This document shows, piece by piece, positions 1 through 8,536 of a stretch of 48,141 bases of DNA. Below the pieces are notes generated by a model that made no database searches, was not told the DNA's origin, and saw only the letters and a program-made list of their open reading frames with translations. The first letter of the stretch is position 1; every line of letters begins with the position of its first letter. Source of the DNA: Ilumatobacteraceae bacterium (GTDB taxonomy: Bacteria; Actinomycetota; Acidimicrobiia; Acidimicrobiales; Ilumatobacteraceae); assembly GCA_017859785.1 (NCBI GenBank), contig JAFMMJ010000006.1, positions 1 to 48,141 on the forward strand, written 5' to 3'. The position numbers were made by a program, and so were the translations under genes.

Positions 1-1208
1 GGCATGGGCTCAACGGGCATGGGCTCGATCGACACCGGAATCTCCTCGACCAGGTACTCCTCGGTCACGGCGGGCACCGTGTAGGTCCCGCCGTCGTCGC
101 CGGTGAATGCGTAGGCGGGAAGGAGCCAGACGTTCCCTTCGACATCCGAGGTCCACCAGAGATCGGGCTTCACATCGACCAGGGTCACCACCACCTCGGT
201 AGGACGATCGGATCCGAGTTCCTCTTCAGCGGCATCCCGCGACACGCTCGAACCCGCATCAACGGCGTCGACCGAGGTCTCGTCGGCGGGCGCCGGCTCA
301 TCGATGGCCACCACCATGTCGTCGATGAACGCCGTCGGCCACGTGTGATATCGGCTGAGGCGCTTGAGGGCCTCCTCGATCCCGATCAGGGGATAGGGGC
401 CCGCCGGCTCGGGCCGCGAGAGCGTCCCACTCGCGTACTCGAGGACGCCGTTAGCACCGAAACCAACGGAGAGCCAGCCGGCGTTCGCCGACTGGACGGG
501 GCTACCTGGCAAACGGATCGAGCCGCTGACCGAGGCGTACCACTCGTCGGCCCAGACCTCGATCTCGACGGCCGATGTGTCGATACCGAGGCGACGCCAG
601 AGTTCGAGGGCTCTCTCGCGCGCCTCATCGGCGGTCGGGACGCCGGTTGGAGCGACGGGCTCCGGGCATTCGAAGAAGATTCCCTCCTCGGTCTCCACTT
701 CGATGCACGGATCGTTCATCTCGTTCGACCACCCGGAGTTGAACCACCAGTCCTGTTCCGCTCCGATGCCGAACATCAGCGATGGGCTGCTGCCGTCGTC
801 TGGTCCGAAGCCGTAGGTCGTCCAGTCAGCGTCTTGGCGGCCGGTAACGGGCGTCGGATCGACACCGAACACCTCGGCCATCCGGGTCGCGGTGTCGAGC
901 GGCACCGATCGACCCGCACGGTGCACCCAGCCCGTCGAGTCGGTGGGAAGCGCGGGGAGGGAGTCGGCGGCGACGAAGCCGGTGATCACCGTCCACGGGA
1001 CCATCATGCTGGAGGCCATCTCGTCGCCGGAGGCCTCGCTCGCCGCCTGATCGGCGGTCGCGAGGGCGGCACCCGACTCTGCGGTGCCGTTTGAGGCGAC
1101 GCGGATGACCTCGGGGGCGGCGAGCGGCGGGCCGTCGGTGTCGTCCGCGACACAGGCCGACGCGAGGAGAGCGAGGCTGAGTCCGATGGGGTACGCGAGG
1201 CGCTTCAT
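1..1208 (-). CDS. Putative secreted lipoprotein, 3' end outside the window
   Basis: The reading frame is open from an ATG at 1208 to the window edge, about 402 codons, so the C-terminus is missing. The N-terminus is a lipoprotein signal: a short MKR n-region, a hydrophobic stretch, and the lipobox LASAC with Cys19 as the likely lipidated residue. The mature part is acidic with many Trp residues, for example DWWFNSGWSN and DLWWTSDVEG, and ends in the window with a Pro/Met/Glu repeat (EPMPVEPMP). No catalytic motif or known domain was recognised. A GGAGAG ribosome site lies just before the ATG and the gene follows ftsY by 38 bp, so it may be cotranscribed. It is likely anchored to the outer face of the membrane; function unknown. 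Confidence 0.75.
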   Translation of the reverse strand, partial: MKRLAYPIGLSLALLASACVADDTDGPPLAAPEVIRVASNGTAESGAALATADQAASEASGDEMASSMMVPWTVITGFVAADSLPALPTDSTGWVHRAGRSVPLDTATRMAEVFGVDPTPVTGRQDADWTTYGFGPDDGSSPSLMFGIGAEQDWWFNSGWSNEMNDPCIEVETEEGIFFECPEPVAPTGVPTADEARERALELWRRLGIDTSAVEIEVWADEWYASVSGSIRLPGSPVQSANAGWLSVGFGANGVLEYASGTLSRPEPAGPYPLIGIEEALKRLSRYHTWPTAFIDDMVVAIDEPAPADETSVDAVDAGSSVSRDAAEEELGSDRPTEVVVTLVDVKPDLWWTSDVEGNVWLLPAYAFTGDDGGTYTVPAVTEEYLVEEIPVSIEPMPVEPM

Positions 1209-1246
1209 GCTCTCTCCGACGTTCGGTGGGCCGAAACGGTTCCCGG

Positions 1247-2344
1247 TCAGCGCCCGACCAGGGCGTCGACGAACTCGCTCGGGTCGAACGGAACCAAATC
1301 GCCCACGCCCTCGCCGACTCCGATGAGTTTGACCGGGATACCGAGTTCGGTCTCGATAGCGAAGACGATTCCGCCTTTCGCTGACCCGTCGAGTTTGGTC
1401 ACTACCACTCCCGTCACATCGGTCGCCTCGCGGAACTCGCGAGCCTGAACGAGACCGTTCTGACCGGTCGTCGCATCGATGACCAGCAACGTCTCGGTGA
1501 CGACTCCGGCACCCTTCTCAGCGACACGGCGCACCTTGGAGAGTTCGTCCATCAAGTTGCTCTTGGTGTGGAGGCGGCCGGCCGTGTCGGCCAGCACGAG
1601 GTCGATGCCGCGGGCGGCCGCCCGTTCAACGGCGTCGTAGACCACCGAGGAGGGGTCGCCCCCCTCGGAGCCCCGCACGACCTCAACACCCGCGCGCTCT
1701 CCCCACATCGTCAACTGCTCGGCGGCCGCGGCCCGGAAGGTGTCGCCGGCCGCGAGCAGGGTGGTCGTGCCGTCGGCCGTCTCGCGACTGGCCAGTTTGC
1801 CGATCGTCGTCGTCTTGCCGACACCGTTGACCCCAACGAAGAGCCAGATCGATGGACCGGCGTCGGCCCGTCGTGCGAGCGAGCGGTCGGCCCCGTCGAG
1901 GCGTCGCGTCATCTCAACGCGCAGGGCGACCACTAAGGATTCAGGGTCGGCGATCTCGCCAGACTCGACCGCCGAGCGCAGCCCGTCGAGGAGGTCGGTA
2001 GTGACGGCGATTCCGATATCGGAGAGCAGCAGCGCCTCCTCCAACTCATCCCAGGTGTCGGCGTCGATGGCGGAGCGACCGAGCACTGATCCGAGCGCCC
2101 CGCCGAGCGCCGCACGTGCCCGCCCGAGGCGCTCCCGCATGCTGCGCGGCGCGGGTTCGGGCTCGGCAGCGACCTCCTCCGGCTCAGTCTCGACAACGAC
2201 CGACGACTCCACCGGCCGTGTCGGCGAGGCGGACTCGCTCGGCCGGCCCGCCGATCGCTTCGACCACCAGAGCACCCCGAGTCCGAAGGCGATGACCCCC
2301 GCGATGAGGATGAGATAGATCCACTGGCTACCGGAGGCGTCCAC
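1247..2344 (-). CDS. ftsY: Signal recognition particle receptor FtsY
   Basis: SRP receptor GTPase that docks ribosome-SRP complexes at the membrane for cotranslational insertion. The 365-residue protein has an N-terminal membrane segment (about residues 8-27, then WWSKR), an acidic Pro/Glu-rich linker (40-65), the N domain, and a GTPase G domain with the P-loop GVNGVGKTTT (171-180), DTAGR (253-257) and TKLDG (316-320). A single transmembrane anchor is usual for actinobacterial FtsY. The start is GTG at 2344, supported by a -10 element TAGCGT seven bases upstream, which suggests a leaderless mRNA. The gene is divergent from the peroxiredoxin and upstream of the partial lipoprotein. Identification is secure. 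Confidence 0.97.
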   Translation of the reverse strand: MDASGSQWIYLILIAGVIAFGLGVLWWSKRSAGRPSESASPTRPVESSVVVETEPEEVAAEPEPAPRSMRERLGRARAALGGALGSVLGRSAIDADTWDELEEALLLSDIGIAVTTDLLDGLRSAVESGEIADPESLVVALRVEMTRRLDGADRSLARRADAGPSIWLFVGVNGVGKTTTIGKLASRETADGTTTLLAAGDTFRAAAAEQLTMWGERAGVEVVRGSEGGDPSSVVYDAVERAAARGIDLVLADTAGRLHTKSNLMDELSKVRRVAEKGAGVVTETLLVIDATTGQNGLVQAREFREATDVTGVVVTKLDGSAKGGIVFAIETELGIPVKLIGVGEGVGDLVPFDPSEFVDALVGR

Positions 2345-2351
2345 GCAACTG

Positions 2352-2363
2352 ACGCTACCGGTG
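2352..2363 (-). promoter_or_regulatory. ftsY promoter -10 region (leaderless type)
   Basis: On the minus strand CACCGGTAGCGT ends seven bases before the ftsY GTG. TAGCGT fits the TANNNT -10 pattern, so transcription would start at or next to the start codon. The same 12-base string precedes rpmB and the parvulin lipoprotein gene. No good -35 hexamer was seen. Confidence 0.5.
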
Positions 2364-2386
2364 GCTGATGACTGGAAGATGATAAA

Positions 2387-2405
2387 CCCGACTTGGTCAG
2401 TCGGG
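2387..2405. promoter_or_regulatory. Palindromic operator, IscR/Rrf2-like
   Basis: CCCGACT and AGTCGGG form a perfect 7-base inverted repeat with a 5-base centre, flanked by A/T-rich ends (ATAAA to the left, AATTAT to the right). The core YYGACT-N5-AGTCRR and its spacing match the E. coli IscR type 1 site. It lies between ftsY and the peroxiredoxin gene and overlaps the probable -35 of the latter, as expected of a repressor site. The sequence similarity is visible; the identity of the regulator is inferred. A plain hairpin is the alternative. Confidence 0.45.
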
Positions 2406-2422
2406 AATTATCGGGTTAGATT
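2393..2422 (+). promoter_or_regulatory. Peroxiredoxin promoter
   Basis: A -35-like TTGGTC (2393-2398) and a -10 TAGATT (2417-2422) are separated by 18 bases. A start near 2429 would give a leader of about 50 bases ending in the GGAG site before the ATG at 2479. This also argues against the upstream in-frame GTG at 2425. The -35 lies inside the inverted repeat at 2387-2405. Confidence 0.5.
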
Positions 2423-2478
2423 CCGTGCCAGCGCCTAAACCGACCAGCCGGTCGGCTGCAACAGAGGAGACATCGACC

Positions 2479-3105
2479 ATGGCACTGAGACTCGGCGACA
2501 CCGCACCCGACTTCCACGCTGACACCACCGACGGCGAGATCGACTTCCATCAGTGGAAGTCCGGTGCCTGGGCGGTCCTGTTCAGCCACCCGGCTGACTT
2601 CACCCCGGTGTGCACCACCGAGCTCGGCCGCACCGCCGCTCTGTCGAAGGAGTTCGCCGCCCGCAACACAAAGGCGATCGCGATCTCGGTTGACCCGATC
2701 GACGACCACCGCGCCTGGGCTCCCGACATCGGCGAGGTCGGCGGCGTGGATCTCAACTTCCCGATCATCGCCGACCCGGACCGCACTGTCGCCGAGCTCT
2801 ACGACATGATCCACCCCGGTGCAGGTGACGCCTCCACGGTTCGCTCGGTCTTCGTGATCGACCCTTCCGACAAGGTCCGCCTCACCCTCACCTACCCGAA
2901 GTCGGTCGGACGGAACTTCGACGAGTTGGTGCGCGTGATCGACGCCTTGCAGGCCACCGACGCCGCCCCGATCGCCACGCCGGCCGACTGGCGCCCCGGG
3001 GACCGCGTGATCGTCTCCCCGGCGATGTCGACCGAGGATGCTCGCGAGCGCTTGGCCAACGTCGAAGAGGTTAAGCCGTACCTCCGCTGGGCCGACCAGC
3101 CCTGA
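2479..3105 (+). CDS. 1-Cys peroxiredoxin (Prx6/AhpC-TSA family)
   Basis: Thiol peroxidase that reduces hydrogen peroxide and organic hydroperoxides in the cytoplasm. The 208-residue protein has the peroxidatic motif DFTPVCTTE with Cys45, an Arg in STVRSVFVID, and the C-terminal extension of the Prx6 class ending in VKPYLRWADQP. Cys45 is the only cysteine, so it is a 1-Cys enzyme that needs an external thiol. I chose the ATG at 2479, with AGGAGA upstream and the typical start MALRLGDTAPDF, over an in-frame GTG at 2425 that would precede the transcription start. It is divergent from ftsY and converges on smc across hairpin repeats. The palindrome over its promoter suggests redox or Fe-S control. 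Confidence 0.93.
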   Translation: MALRLGDTAPDFHADTTDGEIDFHQWKSGAWAVLFSHPADFTPVCTTELGRTAALSKEFAARNTKAIAISVDPIDDHRAWAPDIGEVGGVDLNFPIIADPDRTVAELYDMIHPGAGDASTVRSVFVIDPSDKVRLTLTYPKSVGRNFDELVRVIDALQATDAAPIATPADWRPGDRVIVSPAMSTEDARERLANVEEVKPYLRWADQP

Positions 3106-3120
3106 CGACGGGTTCGTAGT

Positions 3121-3230
3121 TCAACTGGCGGTGGTGACCCGCTCGGTCACCACGAAACTCAACTGGCGGTGGTGACCCGCTCGGTCACCACGAAACTCAA
3201 CTGGCGGTGGTGACCCGCTCGGTCACCACC
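3121..3230. repeat. Three 38-bp tandem repeats, each with a hairpin, at the smc 3' end
   Basis: The units are 3121-3158, 3159-3196 and 3197-3230 (the last is 34 bases). Copy three is the last 11 codons of smc with its stop; copies two and one repeat it downstream of the stop. Each unit contains the inverted repeat GTGGTGACC / GGTCACCAC with a 5-base loop (arms 3131-3139/3145-3153, 3169-3177/3183-3191, 3207-3215/3221-3229). The third stem extends to 10 bp. The array fills the space between the convergent peroxiredoxin and smc genes and probably acts as a bidirectional terminator or mRNA 3'-end stabiliser. No T-tract follows. Confidence 0.9.
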
Positions 3231-6200
3231 TTTGACGACCCGCCGGGTTGCATCGACACGCCGAGGAGCGAATCCCCCGCCTCCATCGTGCGCTTCTGGT
3301 GCGACACGACGATCAGCTGCGCCTCACGACGGAATTCCTGGATGAGCTGCAAGAAACGGTGCAAGTTCACGTCGTCGAGCGCGGCTTCCACCTCGTCCAT
3401 CACGTAGAACGGCGACGGCCGGCTCCGGAACACCGCGAAGAGAAACGCGAGGGCAGTCAACGACCGCTCTCCACCCGAAAGCAGCGAAAGTTTCTTCACG
3501 TTCTTGCCACCCGGCTTCGCCTCAACCTCGATCCCCGTGGCGAGCAGATCATCGGGAGCAGTGAGCTTCAGTGCCCCGGATCCGCCCGGGAAGAGACTCG
3601 CGAACAACTGGGTGAAGTTCGCGCTCACATCAGCGAAGGCCGAGGCGAACACCGTCTGAATCTCGCCGTCGATCGCGGCGATCACGCGGTTCAGGTCGCG
3701 CCGCGTCGACCGCACATCCTCCAACTGCTCCTCGAGGAACTGGTGACGCTGGTTGAGCTCGTTGAACTCCTCGAGAGCGAGCGGATTGATCGGGCCAAGC
3801 AAGCGGAGTTCTCGCTCAAGCTCGCGCACCCGTCCCGCGGCGGTCGCCCCCTCAGGGAGCTCAGGCAACGGCGCGGCCTCGGCTGCCTCGGGCTCGACAT
3901 CGAGATCGCGACGAAGGGTCTCAACGGCGGTCTCGAGCCTCAACCGGGCCTCGGCCTCATCGAGATCGGCGCGATGCGCCCGCTCTCGGGAGGCTTCGAG
4001 AGACTGCTCGGCCTCCACCCTCGCCCGCCGAACCTCGTCGAGCTTGGAGGTCATTTCGCGCACCTCGTCGCTCTGACGGCGGCGGCGCTCGCTCAGCTCG
4101 GCGTGGATCTCCTCGATCTCAGCGAGACGCGTCGACACCCATCCAGAGAGACGTTCCACCGCCACAACCGACCGCTCGAGATCGAGGCGACGCTGCTCGG
4201 CGCTACTCCGAGCCTCAAGGTCGGCATCGAGACGAGCCTCGGTCTCAGCGATACGTCGTCGGAGGAACTCCTCTCGCTCGCGGTGCCCGGCGGAGCGAAC
4301 CTCAAGATCGCGACGCCGTGAGGCGAGCACCGCGACCCTCGCGTCGACCTCAGCCTGCTCCTCCCGACGACGGCGCTCAGCCTCGGCCTCGGCCTGTTCA
4401 TCGGACTCAAGCGACGGCAGCACCGACTCCATCTCAGCCATGCGGACGCGTTCTGACTGGAGATGAGCGACCAAGCCCTCGAGGGAAGACGCGAGCGACT
4501 CGCTCTCACCGGCGAGTTCCCGTCGACGCGACTGAGCGCTCTCGAGCGCCTCGGAAGCCGCGTGGAATCGACCATCGTTCAGGTCGAGCCGGCGCCCCAC
4601 CTCCACCTCGGCGGAGCGGGCGCGCTCGAGCTCGGCGACCGCTGCCGACAGACCCTGCTCGGCCGCCTGCAGCGCGGCATCGGCGGTCTCCGCCGCCGCC
4701 ACCGCCTCCGCCAGCGCAGCAGCCGTCGCCCCACCCGATGACGTGCCGATGCGCCAGCCGCTCGGAGCGAACCGGTCGCCCTCGCGGGTCACCACGGTCA
4801 GCGACGGGTCGGCGAGCGCGATGTCGACCGCCCGATCCACATCTTCGGCGACCACCGCGCGGGCCAACAGCGAACTCAGGAGCTCTGGCACCCCGGTCGA
4901 CGAGGAACTGACGCGACCGAGCAGCGGCACTGCGCCATCGATCGCTCCAGCCGGCTCACGTGAGGCTCCGCCCGTCGCGATCACGGCGCCTGTCGTGCCG
5001 GCGCCGCGAAGGGTCGCGAGCGCTCTCCGAGCCGAACCCGGTCCGTCGACGACCACCGCCGCGAGCGCGTCGCCGAGCGCGGCCTCGACCGCGTCGGCCC
5101 AGCCGTCCTCGATCGTGACCAACTCGAGCAGGGTGCCGAGCACTCCCTCGACCCCAACCAGGCGTTCCGCACCGGCCTTCGCCCGCGCTGAGTCGAGGGC
5201 CATCTGGAGGGCCTCGGCTCGAGCGGAGGTCCGCGAGCGCGACTCAGCGCAACGCTGTCGCTCAGTTGTGGCCCGCTCCAACACGGCGGCCGCGGCCAAA
5301 CGCGCGGATTCGGCCGCGGTGAGTTCGTCCACCAACGGGCCCTCCCCAGCCGCTGCTTCGGCCACCTCGGTGCGGAGACGTTCGATCTCACCGTCGAGCT
5401 CGGCGAGTCGTCGGGCGGCCTGCTCGGCCCGGTCGGCGACACGACGGCGCTCGTTCTCGGACCGGTCCACCGAGGCGCGGACCGACCGCAGCTCTCCGCG
5501 AACCTCCGCGGCCGCGCTCGCGGCGCGCGACCCCGACTCGACAGCGGTGTCGGCGCTGTCCCGCTCGGCGGCGAACGCCTGCTCCTCCTCGGTGAGCTCG
5601 GCGAGGGCTGGTTCGAATCCGGCGAGACCTTCGAGCACCTCCGCGAGTTCCGCTCGATAGCCGGCGACGTCAGCCTCAAGTGTCGCCACCAGGCCAGCAT
5701 CCATGAGTTGGCCGCGATCGCGCTCGAGTCCGCGGCGGCGCTCGGCGAGGATGCCGACCAGACCACGCGCCCGCTCCCTCAGTTGCTCAGCAGCAACGAG
5801 TTGATCTCGGACATCATGCTCACCGCGCGCGGTGAGGCGAGCCTCGATGGCCAACGCCTCGGTGTCAAGGCGAGCGAGATCCGACTTGGCGGTCTGCTCG
5901 GAGCGGGAGGCCTCCATGCGAGCCGTCTCGATCGACTCGAGGCGGGCGCGCATCGCGGCGATCTCTCGACCAGCCACATGGATCCGGAGGGTGTCGAGTT
6001 CGGACTGCAGATCGCCGTGACGCTGGGCGGCCTGGGCCTGTCGCTCGAGCGGTCGCAGCTGACGACGCACCTCTCGCACCAGGTCCTGGAGCCGGAGGAG
6101 GTTCGCCTCGGTCGCGTCGAGCCGACGCTCCGCTTTCTCCTTCCGTTTCCGGAACTTCAACACCCCGGCGGCCTCCTCGATGATCGCGCGGCGATCCTCG

Positions 6201-6661
6201 GGGCGCGCGTTCAGCACGGCGTCGATCTGACCTTGGCTCACGATGACGTGCTGTTGGCGACCAACCCCCGCGTCCGAGAGCAGTTCCTGAACGTCGAGGA
6301 GTCGGCACGGCACGCCGTTGATCGCGTATTCGCTGTCACCGGAACGGAAGAGGATGCGGGTGACGGTGACCTCGTTGAACTCGACCGGGAGCAGTCCGGC
6401 CGAGTTGTCGAGGGTCAGGCTCACCTCGGCCCGACCAAGGGCCGGGCGCTTCGCGGTCCCCGCAAAGATGACATCGTCCATCTTCTGGGAGCGCACCGCT
6501 TTGGGCGCCTGAGCGCCGAGCACCCACGCGATCGCGTCGACGACATTCGACTTCCCTGACCCGTTCGGGCCGACGACAACGGTCACTCCCGGCTCGAGCG
6601 CCATTTCGGTCGCGTCGGCGAATGACTTGAAGCCCTTGAGGGTGAGACTCTTTAGGAACAC
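3197..6661 (-). CDS. smc: Chromosome segregation protein SMC
   Basis: ATPase of the bacterial condensin complex, which extrudes DNA loops and organises the nucleoid together with ScpA and ScpB. The 1154-residue protein has the full architecture: head N-lobe with Walker A GPNGSGKS (31-38), a long coiled coil, a hinge near residues 480-640, a return coiled coil, and a C-lobe with the signature LSGGERSLTALAF and Walker B FYVMDEVEAALDD. Length is normal for the family. The start is GTG at 6661 with a -10-like TAGATT ten bases upstream. mutM, rnc and acpP lie upstream on the same strand, an actinobacterial order. The final codons sit in the tandem hairpin repeat. Confidence 0.98.
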   Translation of the reverse strand: MFLKSLTLKGFKSFADATEMALEPGVTVVVGPNGSGKSNVVDAIAWVLGAQAPKAVRSQKMDDVIFAGTAKRPALGRAEVSLTLDNSAGLLPVEFNEVTVTRILFRSGDSEYAINGVPCRLLDVQELLSDAGVGRQQHVIVSQGQIDAVLNARPEDRRAIIEEAAGVLKFRKRKEKAERRLDATEANLLRLQDLVREVRRQLRPLERQAQAAQRHGDLQSELDTLRIHVAGREIAAMRARLESIETARMEASRSEQTAKSDLARLDTEALAIEARLTARGEHDVRDQLVAAEQLRERARGLVGILAERRRGLERDRGQLMDAGLVATLEADVAGYRAELAEVLEGLAGFEPALAELTEEEQAFAAERDSADTAVESGSRAASAAAEVRGELRSVRASVDRSENERRRVADRAEQAARRLAELDGEIERLRTEVAEAAAGEGPLVDELTAAESARLAAAAVLERATTERQRCAESRSRTSARAEALQMALDSARAKAGAERLVGVEGVLGTLLELVTIEDGWADAVEAALGDALAAVVVDGPGSARRALATLRGAGTTGAVIATGGASREPAGAIDGAVPLLGRVSSSSTGVPELLSSLLARAVVAEDVDRAVDIALADPSLTVVTREGDRFAPSGWRIGTSSGGATAAALAEAVAAAETADAALQAAEQGLSAAVAELERARSAEVEVGRRLDLNDGRFHAASEALESAQSRRRELAGESESLASSLEGLVAHLQSERVRMAEMESVLPSLESDEQAEAEAERRRREEQAEVDARVAVLASRRRDLEVRSAGHREREEFLRRRIAETEARLDADLEARSSAEQRRLDLERSVVAVERLSGWVSTRLAEIEEIHAELSERRRRQSDEVREMTSKLDEVRRARVEAEQSLEASRERAHRADLDEAEARLRLETAVETLRRDLDVEPEAAEAAPLPELPEGATAAGRVRELERELRLLGPINPLALEEFNELNQRHQFLEEQLEDVRSTRRDLNRVIAAIDGEIQTVFASAFADVSANFTQLFASLFPGGSGALKLTAPDDLLATGIEVEAKPGGKNVKKLSLLSGGERSLTALAFLFAVFRSRPSPFYVMDEVEAALDDVNLHRFLQLIQEFRREAQLIVVSHQKRTMEAGDSLLGVSMQPGGSSKVVTERVTTAS

Positions 6662-6671
6662 GGTGGAGCCG

Positions 6672-6677
6672 AATCTA
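6672..6677 (-). promoter_or_regulatory. Candidate -10 element of smc
   Basis: TAGATT on the minus strand, ten bases before the smc GTG, in the 45-base gap after mutM. It would give a leaderless or nearly leaderless smc transcript. Confidence 0.35.
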
Positions 6678-6706
6678 CTCCCCCGCCCCCGCGCGGAACG
6701 GGTACG

Positions 6707-7543
6707 TCAGCGTTGACAGACGGGGCAGTGGTAGGTGCCGCGCTGGGCAACCGTGGAACGCCGGATCCGACCTCGACCGCAGGTCGAGCAGCGCGCACCA
6801 GGCCGGGCGTGCACTCGGTGCTCGCGCTGGAACTCGCCGGGCCGCCCGTCGACCCCGACGTATTGGGCATCCGACAGCGTCGACCCCCCGGCGGCGACAG
6901 CCTCTCGCAGCACGTCCACGATCGCCGAGGCCAGTCGGCGCTCAGCGGCGAGCCCGAGACCGTCGCTACGACGAGTCGGTCGGAGACGAGCGCGGTGGCA
7001 GATCTCATCGGCGTAGATGTTGCCGATGCCGGCGATGAACGATTGGTCGAGGAGCAAAGGTTTCAACGCGCGACGTCGGCTCCGGAGGCCCGCTCGGAGA
7101 GCGGCGAGGTCAAGGCCGTCGCGAAGCGGATCCGGTCCGAGGCGCGCGAGCTCGGGCACCTCGTCGGCTACCCGCATCGGATCGAAGACGACGACCTCTC
7201 CGAAGGTTCTCGGATCCACGAAGAGCATGCGGCGCCCATCGTCAAGACGAGCGTCGACGTGGGTGTGCGCGGGCGCGCCGGCATCGCCGTCGACGAGGAG
7301 GACCTGTCCGCTCATGCGGAGATGGATCATCGCTGATCGACCGGTGTCGAGGCCGATGATCAAGTACTTGCCATGCCGGTCGACCTCGTCGACTCGGGCC
7401 CCGGTGAGGCCAGCGATGAGCGCCGTGCGGGACGTTCGTCGCACCACGCGATCACGGCCGACCGCGACCTCGGCGAATCGGCGGCCGGTCAGCCCCGAGG
7501 CGAGACCGAGGCGTACGACCTCGACTTCGGGTGCCTCGGGCAC
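6707..7543 (-). CDS. mutM: Formamidopyrimidine-DNA glycosylase (Fpg/MutM)
   Basis: Base-excision repair enzyme that removes oxidised purines such as 8-oxoguanine and nicks the abasic site. The 278-residue protein starts with PEAPEVE, where Pro2 is the catalytic nucleophile and Glu3 the acid; the usual form is PELPEVE. Lys59 lies in RHGKYL, the helix-two-turn-helix region is near SFIAGIGNIYADE, and the C-terminal zinc finger has C-STC followed by CPVC. The start is GTG at 7543, four bases after the rnc stop, so translation is probably coupled in an rnc-mutM-smc unit. No key residue is missing. Confidence 0.96.
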   Translation of the reverse strand: MPEAPEVEVVRLGLASGLTGRRFAEVAVGRDRVVRRTSRTALIAGLTGARVDEVDRHGKYLIIGLDTGRSAMIHLRMSGQVLLVDGDAGAPAHTHVDARLDDGRRMLFVDPRTFGEVVVFDPMRVADEVPELARLGPDPLRDGLDLAALRAGLRSRRRALKPLLLDQSFIAGIGNIYADEICHRARLRPTRRSDGLGLAAERRLASAIVDVLREAVAAGGSTLSDAQYVGVDGRPGEFQREHRVHARPGARCSTCGRGRIRRSTVAQRGTYHCPVCQR

Positions 7544-7547
7544 CGGA

Positions 7548-8240
7548 TCACCCGTCGAGTCCGTCGAGGGCGTCGAGAGCGGCGGCCTGCTCGGCGTCCT
7601 TCTTCGACCGACCCGAGCCCGAACCGAGAAGCGTTCCCTCGGAGAGCACTTGGGCGGTGAACACCTTGTCGTGATCGGGCCCGGTGGCCGAGGAGCGATA
7701 CTCAGGAGGCTCGCGACCGTCAGCGGCCAGCCGCTCCTGGAGAGCTGATTTGCGGTCGAGGCGATGCAGTCCGTCGAGGGCGCGCTCGAGGCGTGGCGCG
7801 ACCCGGGTCACGACGAGTCGTCGGGCGGCTTCCACTCCGCCGTCGAGATAGACGGCTCCAAGCACGGCCTCGAATGCGTCGGACAGGATCGAGTCCTTGT
7901 CCCCGCCCCCTGCGGCCTCTTCGCCGCGACCGAGGTAGACGTGGCCGCCGAGTCCGATCGATCGAGCCACCTCGGCGAGCGCCCGCTGGTTAACGACCGC
8001 CTTGCGGAGATCGGTGAGCGCCCCCTCCGCGCGATCGGCGTAACGGTGGTAAGCGAAGTCGGCGATCACCCAGCCGAGAACGGCGTCGCCGAGGAACTCG
8101 AGTCGCTCGTTGCTCTCCGCCGCCCCGTTCTCGGCCACCCAGGAGCGGTGACTCAGCGCACGCCGGAGCAGGCCGAGGTCGTCGAAACGATGCCCAAGAG
8201 CCTCCTCAAGGGCGGAGAGGTCATCAGGTCCGGAGACCAC
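7548..8240 (-). CDS. rnc: Ribonuclease III
   Basis: Double-strand-specific endoribonuclease for rRNA maturation and mRNA turnover. The 230-residue protein carries the signature RLEFLGDAVLG, the second acidic cluster DKDSILSDAFEAVLGA, and a C-terminal double-stranded-RNA-binding domain (from about residue 155) ending in GSGRSKKDAEQAAALDAL. The start is GTG at 8240, five bases after the acpP stop and without a clear ribosome site, suggesting translational coupling to acpP. The acpP-rnc-mutM-smc order is a common actinobacterial arrangement. Confidence 0.96.
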   Translation of the reverse strand: MVSGPDDLSALEEALGHRFDDLGLLRRALSHRSWVAENGAAESNERLEFLGDAVLGWVIADFAYHRYADRAEGALTDLRKAVVNQRALAEVARSIGLGGHVYLGRGEEAAGGGDKDSILSDAFEAVLGAVYLDGGVEAARRLVVTRVAPRLERALDGLHRLDRKSALQERLAADGREPPEYRSSATGPDHDKVFTAQVLSEGTLLGSGSGRSKKDAEQAAALDALDGLDG

Positions 8241-8245
8241 CGTGG

Positions 8246-8530
8246 TCAGGAGGTCGCGCGGTCGTGCACGTAGTCGACCGCGTCGCGGACGGTTTTGAGA
8301 TCCTCGAGGTCCTCATCGTCGATGCGGAAGTTCGCGATCCTGTTCGAGAGGGCTTCCTCGAGGGCCTCAACGAGTTCGATCAAGGCGAGGGAGTCGGCTT
8401 CGAGGTCGTCAACGAACGACTGACCCTCGCCGATGGCTGAAGGGTCGATCTCGAGGATGTCGGCGAGGCGGTCGCGAACGATCTCAAGGATCTCGTCGCG
8501 GGTGATCGTGGCGCTGCTGTCGTCGGACAC
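8246..8530 (-). CDS. acpP: Acyl carrier protein
   Basis: Carrier of acyl intermediates in type II fatty-acid synthesis and of acyl groups for phospholipid synthesis. The 94-residue acidic protein has the DSL motif; Ser47 is the expected 4'-phosphopantetheine attachment site. It sits between plsX, which makes acyl-phosphate from acyl-ACP, and rnc. CoaD, which makes the phosphopantetheine precursor, is encoded 2.6 kb away. The start is GTG at 8530, with TATGAT, a near-consensus -10, ending six bases upstream, so the gene probably has its own leaderless promoter despite the close plsX neighbour. Confidence 0.95.
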   Translation of the reverse strand: MSDDSSATITRDEILEIVRDRLADILEIDPSAIGEGQSFVDDLEADSLALIELVEALEEALSNRIANFRIDDEDLEDLKTVRDAVDYVHDRATS

Positions 8531-8536
8531 GTCTCG

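Noticed and set aside
2425-2478. Upstream GTG start for the peroxiredoxin
   Set aside because: It lies upstream of the predicted transcription start and adds residues not seen in the family; the ATG at 2479 has a good ribosome site.
3248-4321. Long plus-strand open frame opposite smc
   Set aside because: smc is certain in this region. The frame encodes a His/Leu/Arg-rich sequence without a fold or ribosome site; such frames are expected opposite high-GC genes. The same holds for 5708-6559 and 12493-13872.
6713-6718. TTGACA as a plus-strand -35 box
   Set aside because: It lies in the end of the mutM coding region, has no -10 at the right distance, and no plus-strand gene follows.
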